Positions 37,608 to 47,213 of a stretch of 64,000 nucleotides of DNA are shown here, piece by piece; position 1 is the first letter of the stretch; every line of letters starts with the position of its first letter. Source of the DNA: Gammaproteobacteria bacterium (GTDB lineage: Bacteria; Pseudomonadota; Gammaproteobacteria; JASBUN01); contig JASBUN010000043.1 in NCBI GenBank assembly GCA_030147845.1, positions 1 through 64,000 of the forward strand, given 5' to 3'. Made by a program: the position numbers and the translations under genes. Under the pieces are notes generated by a model. It searched no databases and was not told the DNA's origin. It was given only the letters and a program-made list of their open reading frames with translations.

Positions 37608-38475
37608 GTCGGTCCTCCACCGGGCCGTCGGCCCAACGCCGACGATTGATGGCGTAATCGGTGATCCGTCCAATGAAAGGCAACACCAGGATGCCCCACA
37701 GCCAAGTGCAGTGACCGCTATCGCGAAACGTACGAATTCCGATCACCATATTGTCATGACCGGCACGCGGCTGTGCACGATAAGTGCCGAACAGGCGATC
37801 CCACCACGGCAGGTTGAAGCCGAAATTGCTGTTGGTTTCGTCATCTTCCACCGAATGATGCACCCGATGCATATCGGGCGTGACCACGAACCAGCGCGCT
37901 AGCCGATCGACGCCTCGCGGCAGACTGACATTGCCATGGTTGAACATGGACGTGGCATTAAGCAGCACCTCAAAGATCACGACCGCAAGCAGCGGTGGGC
38001 CCAGCAATAGAATCACCGCAAACTTGATCAGCATAGACAGGACGATCTCCAGTGTATGGAAGCGCGCCCCGGTAGTAACGTCAAAATCCAGGTCGGCGTG
38101 ATGCACGCGGTGCAGACGCCACAGTACCGGCACCGCATGCACCATGACGTGCTGCAACCAGATAAAAAAATCCAGCAGAATCACCGAAATGATGACGGCG
38201 ATCGACAACGGCGCGTCGACATAGTTGAACAGCCCCCAATGCTGTTCGGCCGCAAATGCCGCTACGCCCACCGCTGCGGCGGGAAACAACACACGCAACA
38301 CGACACTGTTGAGCACCACCAAACCGAGATTATTGGCCCAGCGCAACCGCTTTGACGTGCTCAAGCGCCGCCGTGGCGCCAGTGCTTCCCACGATGCCAT
38401 GACGGCAAAAATGCCGACAAAAAACCCCATGCGGATTATCGCCTCATGGGTCATGATAAGTTCGGTAAGATTCAT
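37594..38475 (-). CDS. Fatty-acid-hydroxylase / sterol-desaturase family membrane protein
   Basis: A 293-residue di-iron membrane oxidase-type protein with the histidine clusters of the family: LQHVMVH, WRLHRVHHADLDFDV and HRVHHSVEDDETNSNFG. Three to four transmembrane helices precede them. I chose the ATG at 38475 (MNLTELIMTHEA); the longer frame would run into the divergent ArsR gene. It is the first gene of a pair with the VTT-rhodanese protein. Related genes occur beside BigR-type regulators in sulfide-responsive operons. Confidence 0.85.
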   Translation of the reverse strand: MNLTELIMTHEAIIRMGFFVGIFAVMASWEALAPRRRLSTSKRLRWANNLGLVVLNSVVLRVLFPAAAVGVAAFAAEQHWGLFNYVDAPLSIAVIISVILLDFFIWLQHVMVHAVPVLWRLHRVHHADLDFDVTTGARFHTLEIVLSMLIKFAVILLLGPPLLAVVIFEVLLNATSMFNHGNVSLPRGVDRLARWFVVTPDMHRVHHSVEDDETNSNFGFNLPWWDRLFGTYRAQPRAGHDNMVIGIRTFRDSGHCTWLWGILVLPFIGRITDYAINRRRWADGPVEDRHEQG

Positions 38476-38491
38476 GGACGATTCGTGCGGC

Positions 38492-38537
38492 TTGACCGCT
38501 CCTCGCACTCTGCTACTATTCTCATATTGTTGAGAAT
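38492..38537 (+). promoter_or_regulatory. ArsR-rhodanese promoter and operator
   Basis: TTGACC (38492-38497) and TACTAT (38514-38519) are spaced 16 bp. A perfect palindrome ATTCTCA-N6-TGAGAAT (38518-38537) overlaps the -10 and the start site, a position for self-repression. It lies in the 76-bp divergent gap, so it may also control the hydroxylase/VTT-rhodanese operon. Confidence 0.7.
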
Positions 38538-38551
38538 ATTGGATTATACTC

Positions 38552-39220
38552 ATGACTATGTCAAGTAACTCATTCAAACAGGATCTATTCGTCCAGTTCG
38601 GTCACGTCGCAAAAGCGCTTGGTAGCGGCAAGCGATTGGAATTATTGGAATTTTTGGCGCAAGGAGAGCGTAGTGTCGAAGCGCTCGCCAATGTCGCCGG
38701 ATTGTCCATGACCAATGTCTCACACCATCTACAGCAATTGCGGCGCGCCGGTCTGGTCGAGGCCCGTAAAGACGGCCTGCGCGTGTTTTATCGTGTCGGC
38801 GGTGACGACGTTGTCCAGCTCCTGAGCGACCTGCGCCGCGTGGCCGAGCGGCGCGTCGGCGAGGTGGACCGCCTGGTGCGGACCTACCTCACGGTCAAAG
38901 ACGACTTGGAGCCGATCTCGCGTCAGGAATTGCTGGTGCGCGTACGCGATGGCTTGGTTGCGGTCCTCGATGTCAGACCGGCGGAAGAGTACGCATCGGG
39001 TCATGTGCCGGGCGCGGTCAACGTACCCCTGGCAGATCTGGAACGGCGTCTGGCCGAAATGGATATCGATCGCGAAGTCGTCGCCTACTGCCGCGGCCCG
39101 CACTGTATTTTGGCGTTCGAAGCGGTACAGAAACTGCGCGCCCGCGGACTCAGCGCGCGGCGTATGGAAGATGGCTTTCCCGAATGGAAAGCACATGGAT
39201 TACCAGTCGAGACGGATTGA
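38552..39220 (+). CDS. ArsR-family repressor fused to rhodanese
   Basis: A 222-residue protein: residues 10-100 are an ArsR winged helix (LSMTNVSHHLQQLRRAGLVEARK), residues 120-220 a rhodanese domain with Cys180 and Cys185 in YCRGPHC. It lacks the ArsR arsenic cysteines. Fusion of this kind, together with VTT-rhodanese and a membrane hydroxylase nearby, suggests a regulator that senses persulfide or sulfide. It is divergent from those genes with one palindromic operator between. A paralogue is at 52032. Confidence 0.88.
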   Translation: MTMSSNSFKQDLFVQFGHVAKALGSGKRLELLEFLAQGERSVEALANVAGLSMTNVSHHLQQLRRAGLVEARKDGLRVFYRVGGDDVVQLLSDLRRVAERRVGEVDRLVRTYLTVKDDLEPISRQELLVRVRDGLVAVLDVRPAEEYASGHVPGAVNVPLADLERRLAEMDIDREVVAYCRGPHCILAFEAVQKLRARGLSARRMEDGFPEWKAHGLPVETD

Positions 39221-39392
39221 TACGAAGCGCGTCGATGTCGCCTCGCCCGATTCGATGTCGGTGCAGAAAGGTCGGGCATGACAATGACAGCAAAGACACT
39301 CGGCTGACGTCGTACCCATCGCGCGGGCGGCTGCGTTGCGGGTGAAATTCGGCAGGTTTGATACGCCGATGCCCAGAACTTTATCGGGCCTG

Positions 39393-40169
39393 TCACCGCA
39401 AATCGATTGCGACCAGCCATTCATGCCTGAACGCGCGCTGGAGGATCGTCGCCACTATCTGTTCCGCGTCGGCAGCGGATCGACACGGCAGCCGGTCACA
39501 GATGGTTTCTAACGATTCACCAGTACGCAACCCGTCGAGCAGGCAACGCTCGTTCTCATCGATGCTTACGGCCATGACGCGTCCGCGGTAACGCCATACC
39601 ACGATCGCGGCCGACGTCGCCGCCTTTAGCTGCGGCGGATGCCGGCCGGCGCGTACCGCCCGCCATACCGACAGCGCATTGCTGTTCATTGCTGGAAATG
39701 ACAATGACGGGCTGCAGCGAAAATGCAGTTGTGGCCATTGCTCCGCGGGCAGCGCCGCCAACACCGCCGGCGACAAGGCCGGCGCATCGGCCGCATCGAA
39801 AGCAATAAGCGCCGCCCATTCAAGCGCCGCCAGATCCGCCCAAAGCGGAAAGCCCTGGCGTTCCAGCCAGTCGCAGAGGTGGTCGCCGAGATCACGAACG
39901 CTAGGTGATGTCGAAGGGCATGCGCGTATATAAGCCGCCATGTGGCGCCCGAACTCGCCTTCGCCAAGCACCGCGAGTAACACCGGAAAATAATAGGCAA
40001 GCGCCTCTTCCAGCCGCATATAATAGGCGTTGCGGTAAACTTGCAAGCGTGTGCGCGCATCGGCCATACCAGCCGTACTGATCTGCGCGGCGAGCGCGTC
40101 CTCGTTACTACCTTCGATCAAGAAAGTCTTGAAGTGGGTTTGCCACTGGCGTAGCGCGGATGAGTTCAC
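39393..40169 (-). CDS. DUF2063 partner protein of the MNIO enzyme (BufC/HvfC-like)
   Basis: A 258-residue protein with the DUF2063 N-terminal helical domain (RLQVYRNAYYMRLEEALAYYFPVLLAVLGEGEFG) and a C-terminal domain ending in a winged-helix-like segment. DUF2063 proteins pair with DUF692 enzymes and are thought to present the precursor peptide for modification. The GTG at 40169 overlaps the upstream stop in a GTGA, typical of coupled genes; a GTG three codons earlier is also open. It is the last gene of the mercury operon. Confidence 0.88.
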   Translation of the reverse strand: MNSSALRQWQTHFKTFLIEGSNEDALAAQISTAGMADARTRLQVYRNAYYMRLEEALAYYFPVLLAVLGEGEFGRHMAAYIRACPSTSPSVRDLGDHLCDWLERQGFPLWADLAALEWAALIAFDAADAPALSPAVLAALPAEQWPQLHFRCSPSLSFPAMNSNALSVWRAVRAGRHPPQLKAATSAAIVVWRYRGRVMAVSIDENERCLLDGLRTGESLETICDRLPCRSAADAEQIVATILQRAFRHEWLVAIDLR

Positions 40170-41002
40170 GCTACGCACGCGCCTTGCGCGATAACTCGCG
40201 CGCGGTCCAACTCCTGCACCAGTTCGGGCAATGGCGGTATGTGATCATCGCGCTCGATCATGGTTGCCACCGGCCCGAATCGACGTAACGCCTGCACGTA
40301 TAGCGTCCACACCGATGTCGCTATAGCGTGATCGTGCGTATCGATCTTCAGCGGCCCTTGCTCGCTGTGACCGGCGAGATGCAGTTGGCGTACACGGTCG
40401 GCAGGCACGGCGTGCAGATATTGCAGCGCGTCGAAGCCATGATTGTGCGCACTGACGACGATATTGTTTAAATCGAGCAAAATATGGCAGTTTGCTGCGC
40501 TAGCGACGGCCGACAAAAATTCCCATTCAGGCATCGTGCCGCCGGCACATTCGGCATAACTGGAAACATTTTCGATCAGAATGCGGCGCCCGAGCCGCCC
40601 CTGCACCACCTCAATGCGACGGGCCACATGCTCCACCACCTCGTCCGTATACGGTAGCGGCAACAGGTCATGCAAATAGTGTCCGCCGTGCCGAGTCCAG
40701 CATAAATGATCGGAAATACGCACCGCTCCGGCGCGCTCGTCCAGTGCCGCCAGGCGATCGAGGTAAGCTGTGTCCAGCGGCTCGGAGCCGCCGAGATTCA
40801 TGGACACGCCGTGCAACGCAAGCGGGTAACGGCTTGCTACGGCGTCGAGCACCTGCAGAGCATTACCGCCATCGACCATAAAATTCTCGCTCAGCAGTTC
40901 GAGCCAGTCGACCGCCACCTTGCCCTCGGCGGCGTCCTGATAAAACGCCGGGCGCAGCCCCAGGCCGAATCCGCTTGCCGCTCGTTGGCTGTCCGCAGCC
41001 AT
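40166..41002 (-). CDS. MNIO (DUF692) iron enzyme, BufB/MbnB-like
   Basis: A 278-residue TIM-barrel protein of the DUF692 family, multinuclear non-haem iron-dependent oxidative enzymes. Metal-binding motifs in order: ALHGVSMNLGG, ISDHLCW, LIENVSSY, LLDLNNIVV, LHLAGH and DTHDHAI. Known members (MbnB, BufB and others) modify cysteines of ribosomal peptides, often giving copper-chelating groups. It begins four bases after the disulfide reductase and is coupled to DUF2063. I chose the ATG at 41002 because earlier codons overlap the upstream gene and show no homology. The likely substrate is the Cys-rich tail at 42511. Confidence 0.93.
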   Translation of the reverse strand: MAADSQRAASGFGLGLRPAFYQDAAEGKVAVDWLELLSENFMVDGGNALQVLDAVASRYPLALHGVSMNLGGSEPLDTAYLDRLAALDERAGAVRISDHLCWTRHGGHYLHDLLPLPYTDEVVEHVARRIEVVQGRLGRRILIENVSSYAECAGGTMPEWEFLSAVASAANCHILLDLNNIVVSAHNHGFDALQYLHAVPADRVRQLHLAGHSEQGPLKIDTHDHAIATSVWTLYVQALRRFGPVATMIERDDHIPPLPELVQELDRARVIAQGACVA

Positions 41003-41006
41003 GCGT

Positions 41007-42359
41007 TCAGGGCAGCATGGACTCGAGATCGGAAGCGCCGGTCGGATAGGCGAAGGTGGCATAAACGAGATCCTTTGCCTTAAGGCCGGAACGCATCGCA
41101 AAGCCAAAAAGATTGACGATTTCGACCGCGTCCGGACCGACGACATGCGCCCCAAGTACGCGCTCGCTACCTTCTTCGACCAGCACCTTGAAGGCGTATA
41201 AGGACTCGTTCACACGCCGGGCGCTGTACCAGTCCGGCACCGATTCATGCCGTACTCGATATTTCAGACCTTGTTCCTTGGCCTCTTGCTCCAGCATCCC
41301 GACGCGGGCGAGCGTTGGAATGGAAAACACGGCGCTGGGGATGCCGGTGTAGTCCACCGTGGCATGATTGCCTTGCAGCAAATTGCTGGCCACCGCGTTG
41401 GCTTCCAAGGCCGCTACCGGAGTCAGCGGCAGCGGCGGCGCACCGGCATCGCCGGCGACGTAGAGCGCCGGATTGCTGGTACTTTGTAGATATTCGTTGC
41501 GCGCGATACGGTAGCCGTCGTAATCGACCTGCGCCGCTTCGAGATCGAGTCCCGCCACGGCCGGCACCCGGCCGCCGCTGTGTATCACGGCATCCGCCTG
41601 AAGCACGACTTCACCGTTGGGCCCGACGGCCCGCACTTCATAACCGGCATCGCGCTTCGATACCGCCTTCGCTTCGTGACCGTTCAGCACTTTTACGCCG
41701 AGACGCTCGGTGCGTTCCACCAAGCCGGCCACCAAATCGGGATCGAACGGCTTCAACGGCCGAGCACCGCGATTGACAATCACGACCTCGGCGCCGGCGC
41801 GGGCTGCCACATGGGCGAACTCGAAACCGATGAAGCCACCGCCAATCAAGACCAAACGCCGCGGCAGTTGTTCCAATTCCAGAAAAGCATCGCTGTACAT
41901 CAGGTGTTCTACGCCCTCGATCGGCAACGGCACCGGTTCGGCGCCGGCGGCGATGACGACGTGTCGTCCTTCCAAGATATCATTGCCGATTTCGATTCGT
42001 GTCGATCCGGTAAAGCGCGCATGCCCGTGAAAAGTGGCAATGCCGGCGCGCTCAAACATGCTTTCGCGACGTTTCGGCACGGGGTCAGTGAACGAACGTT
42101 TAAAGCGTTGCAACGCCGCCCAGTCGAGCGAGATGTCGCCGCGCGCGATACCTTTATCGGCCATACGGGCGACGCCATCGATGACTTCAGCCGCGCCCAC
42201 CAGCATTTTCTTCGGGTCGCAGCCGCGCAAAGCGCAAGTGCCGCCAAAGGGAAGATGATCCACCACGGCGACCGACCACCCTGCCTCGCGGCAGCGCGTT
42301 GCGCTTACCGCCGCGGCTGTACCTGTGCCAATCACGATCAGATCAAATGAAGTAGTCAT
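41007..42359 (-). CDS. FAD-dependent disulfide oxidoreductase (MerA/glutathione-reductase family)
   Basis: A 450-residue two-dinucleotide-binding flavoprotein. The FAD motif is near the start (DLIVIGTGTAAA), the redox pair is Cys42-Cys47 in GGTCALRGCDPKK, the NAD(P) motif in LVLIGGGFIGFEFA, and YVAGDAGAPPLPLTPVAALEA before the dimer interface. The cysteine pair has four residues between, as in MerA and GR, but the MerA-type C-terminal cysteine pair is missing, so it is not a second mercuric reductase of the classical kind. GGAG is seven bases before the ATG. In this operon it might reduce a thiol partner of the MNIO product or reduce the metal. Confidence 0.88.
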   Translation of the reverse strand: MTTSFDLIVIGTGTAAAVSATRCREAGWSVAVVDHLPFGGTCALRGCDPKKMLVGAAEVIDGVARMADKGIARGDISLDWAALQRFKRSFTDPVPKRRESMFERAGIATFHGHARFTGSTRIEIGNDILEGRHVVIAAGAEPVPLPIEGVEHLMYSDAFLELEQLPRRLVLIGGGFIGFEFAHVAARAGAEVVIVNRGARPLKPFDPDLVAGLVERTERLGVKVLNGHEAKAVSKRDAGYEVRAVGPNGEVVLQADAVIHSGGRVPAVAGLDLEAAQVDYDGYRIARNEYLQSTSNPALYVAGDAGAPPLPLTPVAALEANAVASNLLQGNHATVDYTGIPSAVFSIPTLARVGMLEQEAKEQGLKYRVRHESVPDWYSARRVNESLYAFKVLVEEGSERVLGAHVVGPDAVEIVNLFGFAMRSGLKAKDLVYATFAYPTGASDLESMLP

Positions 42360-42510
42360 ACACCAACTCCTGAGACGAGGGTCAAGCAAGCGCGATAGTC
42401 GGCGGATTATCGCGATGGCGTGCATAGTCATGACGACAACGGCCAACCCGCGAACGCCGCGCTTCGCCGACATCTCCCGCGACATCTATCGATGCCGCAG
42501 AGACACAGCT

Positions 42511-43221
42511 TCACCCTTTGGACGGGTCACCTGGTGAACCCTTGAGCGGTTCACCGCCGCGCGCGTAGCATTCCTTGGCGGGCACATAGATATAGCCCTT
42601 GCCTTTGCAACTGTTTTGACCGGTACAAGCGTTGAAGGCGGTGCTGCAAGCCCCTTGCCCCTTGCAACTGTTGATACCCCAGCAAGCAATCTGCTCGCCG
42701 TGCGCCTGCGGCGCAATGGCTTGCACTGACTTATACAGTCCATAAAATGCCACCGCCGCGCCCGCGCTCAAGGCAGCGCCGGTCACGGCTCGCCGGCCGG
42801 GATTAGCCGCGCCTGTGGACGGCGCTGTCGCCGCCTGATCAGGCGCGCATTGCGGTGCGCGGCGGCCGCGGACGAAATCCCAGACGCTGCCGGCGAACAG
42901 CATGGCCAAGCTCGTATACACCAGCCACGCAAGCGGAAAGATTCCGGTTACCATGAACCATAGAGCGATAGACCCCACTACGCCACCGACCAGACTCAAC
43001 CAAAATGGTTTCAGGTCATCGTGGCGGCGCGCCGAACGGAACAGCAGCCACAAGCTGAGGGCGATAAAACCCACGAATATAGGAAACAAATAAGCGTCAT
43101 AGGCGACGAATCCGAGGCCCACCGCGCCAACTGCGGCGAGCACTGCCGAAATTCCCAGACAACACGCCGCCGCAATTGCCGCACCGATCATGCCGGAAAT
43201 TTGTTTTAGCAACTCGATCAT
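42511..43221 (-). CDS. MerC-like membrane protein fused to a bufferin-like Cys-rich domain
   Basis: A 236-residue fusion. Residues 1-120 resemble MerC: four hydrophobic segments with a Cys-Cys pair (20-21) in the first and ending SVWDFVRG. After a linker with one Cys (125), residues 143-165 form a fifth hydrophobic segment preceded by Arg-Arg. The tail (175-236) has six cysteines at 180, 186, 192, 199, 205 and 218 in a KGQG/TGQN/KGKG pattern, resembling DUF2282/BufA2-type bufferin precursors. The downstream MNIO and DUF2063 genes are the usual modifying partners. If MerC topology holds, the fifth helix would place the tail in the periplasm. Bufferin assignment is an inference from pattern and context. 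Confidence 0.8.
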   Translation of the reverse strand: MIELLKQISGMIGAAIAAACCLGISAVLAAVGAVGLGFVAYDAYLFPIFVGFIALSLWLLFRSARRHDDLKPFWLSLVGGVVGSIALWFMVTGIFPLAWLVYTSLAMLFAGSVWDFVRGRRAPQCAPDQAATAPSTGAANPGRRAVTGAALSAGAAVAFYGLYKSVQAIAPQAHGEQIACWGINSCKGQGACSTAFNACTGQNSCKGKGYIYVPAKECYARGGEPLKGSPGDPSKG

Positions 43222-43305
43222 CGGGCCATATCCTTACTTTTGGGGTGCAACGCAACCCGTTTGGACACACCGCTTCCGGTCGCCGCCGAACGGCATCGCT
43301 AGTGG

Positions 43306-43815
43306 CTAGACTGAACAGCGCGCGCCGCGTACGACGCGTACGGAGTTTTGATAAAGCGCCAGCGCCAGCAATGCAACCGCTGCCAGCAGCAACTCATTCT
43401 GATGGGTCGCGATAAAACCCTGCAATTGCCAGCCAAAAGCGGTAACCACAGATGGGAACAGCGCGGCCAACGCGCCGAGCGCCAGCGGCAGTAACGGTGA
43501 GCAGCACAGCACCGGTGTCAACACGCCGACCAGCACGCCGCCGGCTGCCGAGGACTTGCTGGCGCCGCGGCCATTGCGCATCAGATAGACCATCATCGGA
43601 ATCAACAAAGCGGTAAGCGACGCCATCACCAGCGCGAATAGCGCCATGGTAACGTCCAAAAATTGCAGCGCCGCCGGACCAATTCGTCCGCCGGTATAAG
43701 CCGCCGGCAAGGTCATGAGATAGAACGCCAACAGTACGGCGAAAGCCGACAGCGCCAGCCAGCGATTACCCTTGCTATGCAGTACGGTCTTCAATGCCGA
43801 CGTAATGGTGCGCAT
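43306..43815 (-). CDS. Hypothetical four-to-five-span membrane protein with Cys-Cys motif
   Basis: A 169-residue integral membrane protein. One transmembrane segment holds the pair in TPVLCCSPLLPLALGALA, reminiscent of the Cys-Cys of MerT/MerC, but overall similarity to those is not clear. It starts MRTITSALK at 43815, one base after the thioredoxin stop, so it is firmly in the mer operon. A role in metal import or redox at the membrane is plausible but unproven. Confidence 0.75.
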   Translation of the reverse strand: MRTITSALKTVLHSKGNRWLALSAFAVLLAFYLMTLPAAYTGGRIGPAALQFLDVTMALFALVMASLTALLIPMMVYLMRNGRGASKSSAAGGVLVGVLTPVLCCSPLLPLALGALAALFPSVVTAFGWQLQGFIATHQNELLLAAVALLALALYQNSVRVVRGARCSV

Positions 43816-43816
43816 G

Positions 43817-44404
43817 TCATTTCCTCTGTGCAAAGCGCTCGATGGTGGCCCAGGTCGCCGCCGGGGCGGTATCCACGACGCGCACGACTCCGTCGGCGCC
43901 GATCAAGTAATAGAGATCAGGAAAATGGCGCGGATTGTAGCGCTGGGCTAACTCCTTAGATGCTTCCGCATAGATCCAGTTCGATTTTTTTAGGGTCTTG
44001 GGCGCGAATTTTTGTCCGAACTGCTCGATACTCATACCCGGGTAGCCATCGTTTTGGAAATTGCGCACCACCAATACGGTAACACCCTGGGTCTTGAGTA
44101 ACTCGCTGTGGCGTTCCAGTGCCTGCACACCGGCGACACAGGTATGACACCACGTGGAGAGCAGCCACAACACCACTTTGTGTCCATGCAGTTGTGCCAG
44201 CGTGCGCGTCTGCGTGCCGGCCTGCATCGGTGCATCCGGCGCACTTGCGCCGACCTCGGGGCCGCCGGTCGAACCGAGCACCCAGGCATACACCGCGCCT
44301 TGCCACGCCAACAACAACAGCAACGCCACCAACCACTTCGATCCCGGCCTAAATTTCAGATCTAGTATCGGTCGGGTCCGCTCACTTGTCCTTGTATTGC
44401 GCAT
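43817..44404 (-). CDS. Membrane-anchored thioredoxin-fold protein
   Basis: A 195-residue protein with an N-terminal transmembrane helix (about 24-44) and a periplasmic thioredoxin-like domain with the active pair in STWCHTC (Cys86, Cys89) and a cis-proline near RHFPDLYYLI. It resembles TlpA/ResA-type reductases. Its place between merA and the two Cys-containing membrane proteins suggests it keeps cysteines of the periplasmic metal-binding parts reduced. It starts 21 bp after merA. Confidence 0.87.
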   Translation of the reverse strand: MRNTRTSERTRPILDLKFRPGSKWLVALLLLLAWQGAVYAWVLGSTGGPEVGASAPDAPMQAGTQTRTLAQLHGHKVVLWLLSTWCHTCVAGVQALERHSELLKTQGVTVLVVRNFQNDGYPGMSIEQFGQKFAPKTLKKSNWIYAEASKELAQRYNPRHFPDLYYLIGADGVVRVVDTAPAATWATIERFAQRK

Positions 44405-44425
44405 AAGCCGTTTCGTCCTATCGGG

Positions 44426-46063
<1,638 letters not shown>

Positions 46064-46094
46064 CTAGGCTGTGAAGCAACAACGACTACCCACT

Positions 46095-46406
46095 TCAGCG
46101 CTTCTTAAGATGAGACGGATAACCAGCATCAGTGGTCGCTCGCGTCAGCGCTTCGACTGTCGTCTTGGATGGGTCAAAGGTTACTGTGGCGCTGTGCGAG
46201 TCCATATCGGCACTCGCCTTGGTTACGCCCGGTACGCGCTGCAGCGCTTTGCGCACCGTCACCGGGCAGACACCGCAGGTCATATTCTCGACCGCCAACG
46301 TCACCGTGCGGCTGTGCGCGCTGGTCGAGTCGCTGGCCTGCGCCATCGACCACCACGGAGCAAAGGACAAAATGATCAACAGCGGCGCGAACAATATACG
46401 TTTCAT
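46095..46406 (-). CDS. merP: Periplasmic mercury-binding protein MerP
   Basis: A 103-residue protein with a signal peptide (cleavage near AQA-SD) and one HMA domain, with Cys44 and Cys47 in NMTCGVCPVTVRKAL. MerP binds Hg(II) in the periplasm and hands it to MerT. The ATG at 46406 is preceded by GAGGAG; the longer frame to 46595 overlaps merT and is not real. It lies 28 bp after merT. Confidence 0.96.
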   Translation of the reverse strand: MKRILFAPLLIILSFAPWWSMAQASDSTSAHSRTVTLAVENMTCGVCPVTVRKALQRVPGVTKASADMDSHSATVTFDPSKTTVEALTRATTDAGYPSHLKKR

Positions 46407-46434
46407 GACAAGAACTCCTCGATGCAATGGACCG

Positions 46435-46788
46435 TCAGAGAATGGCGGTGGCGTAATAGGGAAAAGTAAGCAGAGCCAGCAACAGCGCCGCCACGATCCA
46501 AAAAATGACGCGTTGGTTGCGCAAGGTACGCGGCTCCGCACACGTCGTGCCCGGGGTACATGAGCGCGGCAACAGGTAGAGTTTTCGGAACGCAAGGCCG
46601 AGAAATATCAGTGTGATGGTGATAAAGATCGGCCGGTACGGTTCGAGCGCGGTCAAATTGCTGATCCACGCGCCGCCGACGCCGAGCGTCAACAACACCA
46701 GTGGAGCAACGCAGCACAGCGACGCTCCCACCCCCGCCAAGACGGCGGCGATCAAGGTACGGTTTCCGGTAGTGGCCTGGCTAGACAT
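46435..46788 (-). CDS. merT: Mercuric transport protein MerT
   Basis: A 117-residue inner-membrane protein with three helices. The Cys25-Cys26 pair in GASLCCVAPL lies in the first helix, and Cys77/Cys83 are in the cytoplasmic loop SCTPGTTC, as in classical MerT. It passes Hg(II) from MerP to cytoplasmic MerA. It is the first gene of the operon, 32 bp downstream of the mer promoter. Confidence 0.96.
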   Translation of the reverse strand: MSSQATTGNRTLIAAVLAGVGASLCCVAPLVLLTLGVGGAWISNLTALEPYRPIFITITLIFLGLAFRKLYLLPRSCTPGTTCAEPRTLRNQRVIFWIVAALLLALLTFPYYATAIL

Positions 46789-46820
46789 GCATCGGCTCCT
46801 CGCTCATGTTGACGCATGCA

Positions 46821-46852
46821 AGCTTAGACTCCGTACTATGGTACGGAGTCAA
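46821..46852 (-). promoter_or_regulatory. mer operator-promoter
   Basis: A perfect dyad GACTCCGTAC-N4-GTACGGAGTC (46827-46850) overlaps a minus-strand -35 TTGACT (46847-46852). TAAGCT (46821-46826) serves as -10 with a 20-bp spacer (19 bp if shifted by one). This closely matches the Tn501/Tn21 merOP sequence. No merR gene is adjacent or divergent from it. Confidence 0.92.
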
Positions 46853-46860
46853 GCGATACG

Positions 46861-47213
46861 CCGGGACGGGCGCCGATGATCCGCGTCAGCAATAAACGCG
46901 GGGTATCCGTGCTGGTATGGAAGTGGCCAATCGCTCGCAGAGCCGCAAAGCGCGCCAAGGAGAACTGGTTGTCTATGTCGTGACTTCTGAGTAATGCACG
47001 GAGGAATCCGTGCCTACAAAAACTCCCGCCACAACCTACCGCGTACCGAATGATGTTGTAGGCACGGCTTTAGCCGTGCATTGGTCTGGTTTGGTCCGTC
47101 CATGCATGACTGAAAACGCATAAAACCGGGGTTTCTTTGGGTGCCCGGCGAGAGGGACAATCCGCTCGTGATACCCGCAAACTGTTCGAAAGAGCCCGAA
47201 TATTCACTACCAA
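46861..47213. repeat. Intergenic region with two inverted REP-like units
   Basis: This 350-bp gap holds repeat units at 46995-47019 (+) and 47056-47080 (-), each a GCACGG...CCGTGC hairpin with a CTACAA tail. The 50 bp before the first unit (CGCAAAGCGCGCCAAGG and GTCGTGAC) match the sequence upstream of the repeat at 11325. No gene, and in particular no merR, is present. Confidence 0.75.

Noticed and set aside
41007-42359. Second merA
   Set aside because: It lacks the C-terminal Cys-Cys pair and the HMA domain; best described as a related disulfide reductase.
46095-46595. Extended MerP start at 46595
   Set aside because: The extension overlaps merT and is arginine/cysteine-rich nonsense; the true start at 46406 has GAGGAG and a signal peptide.
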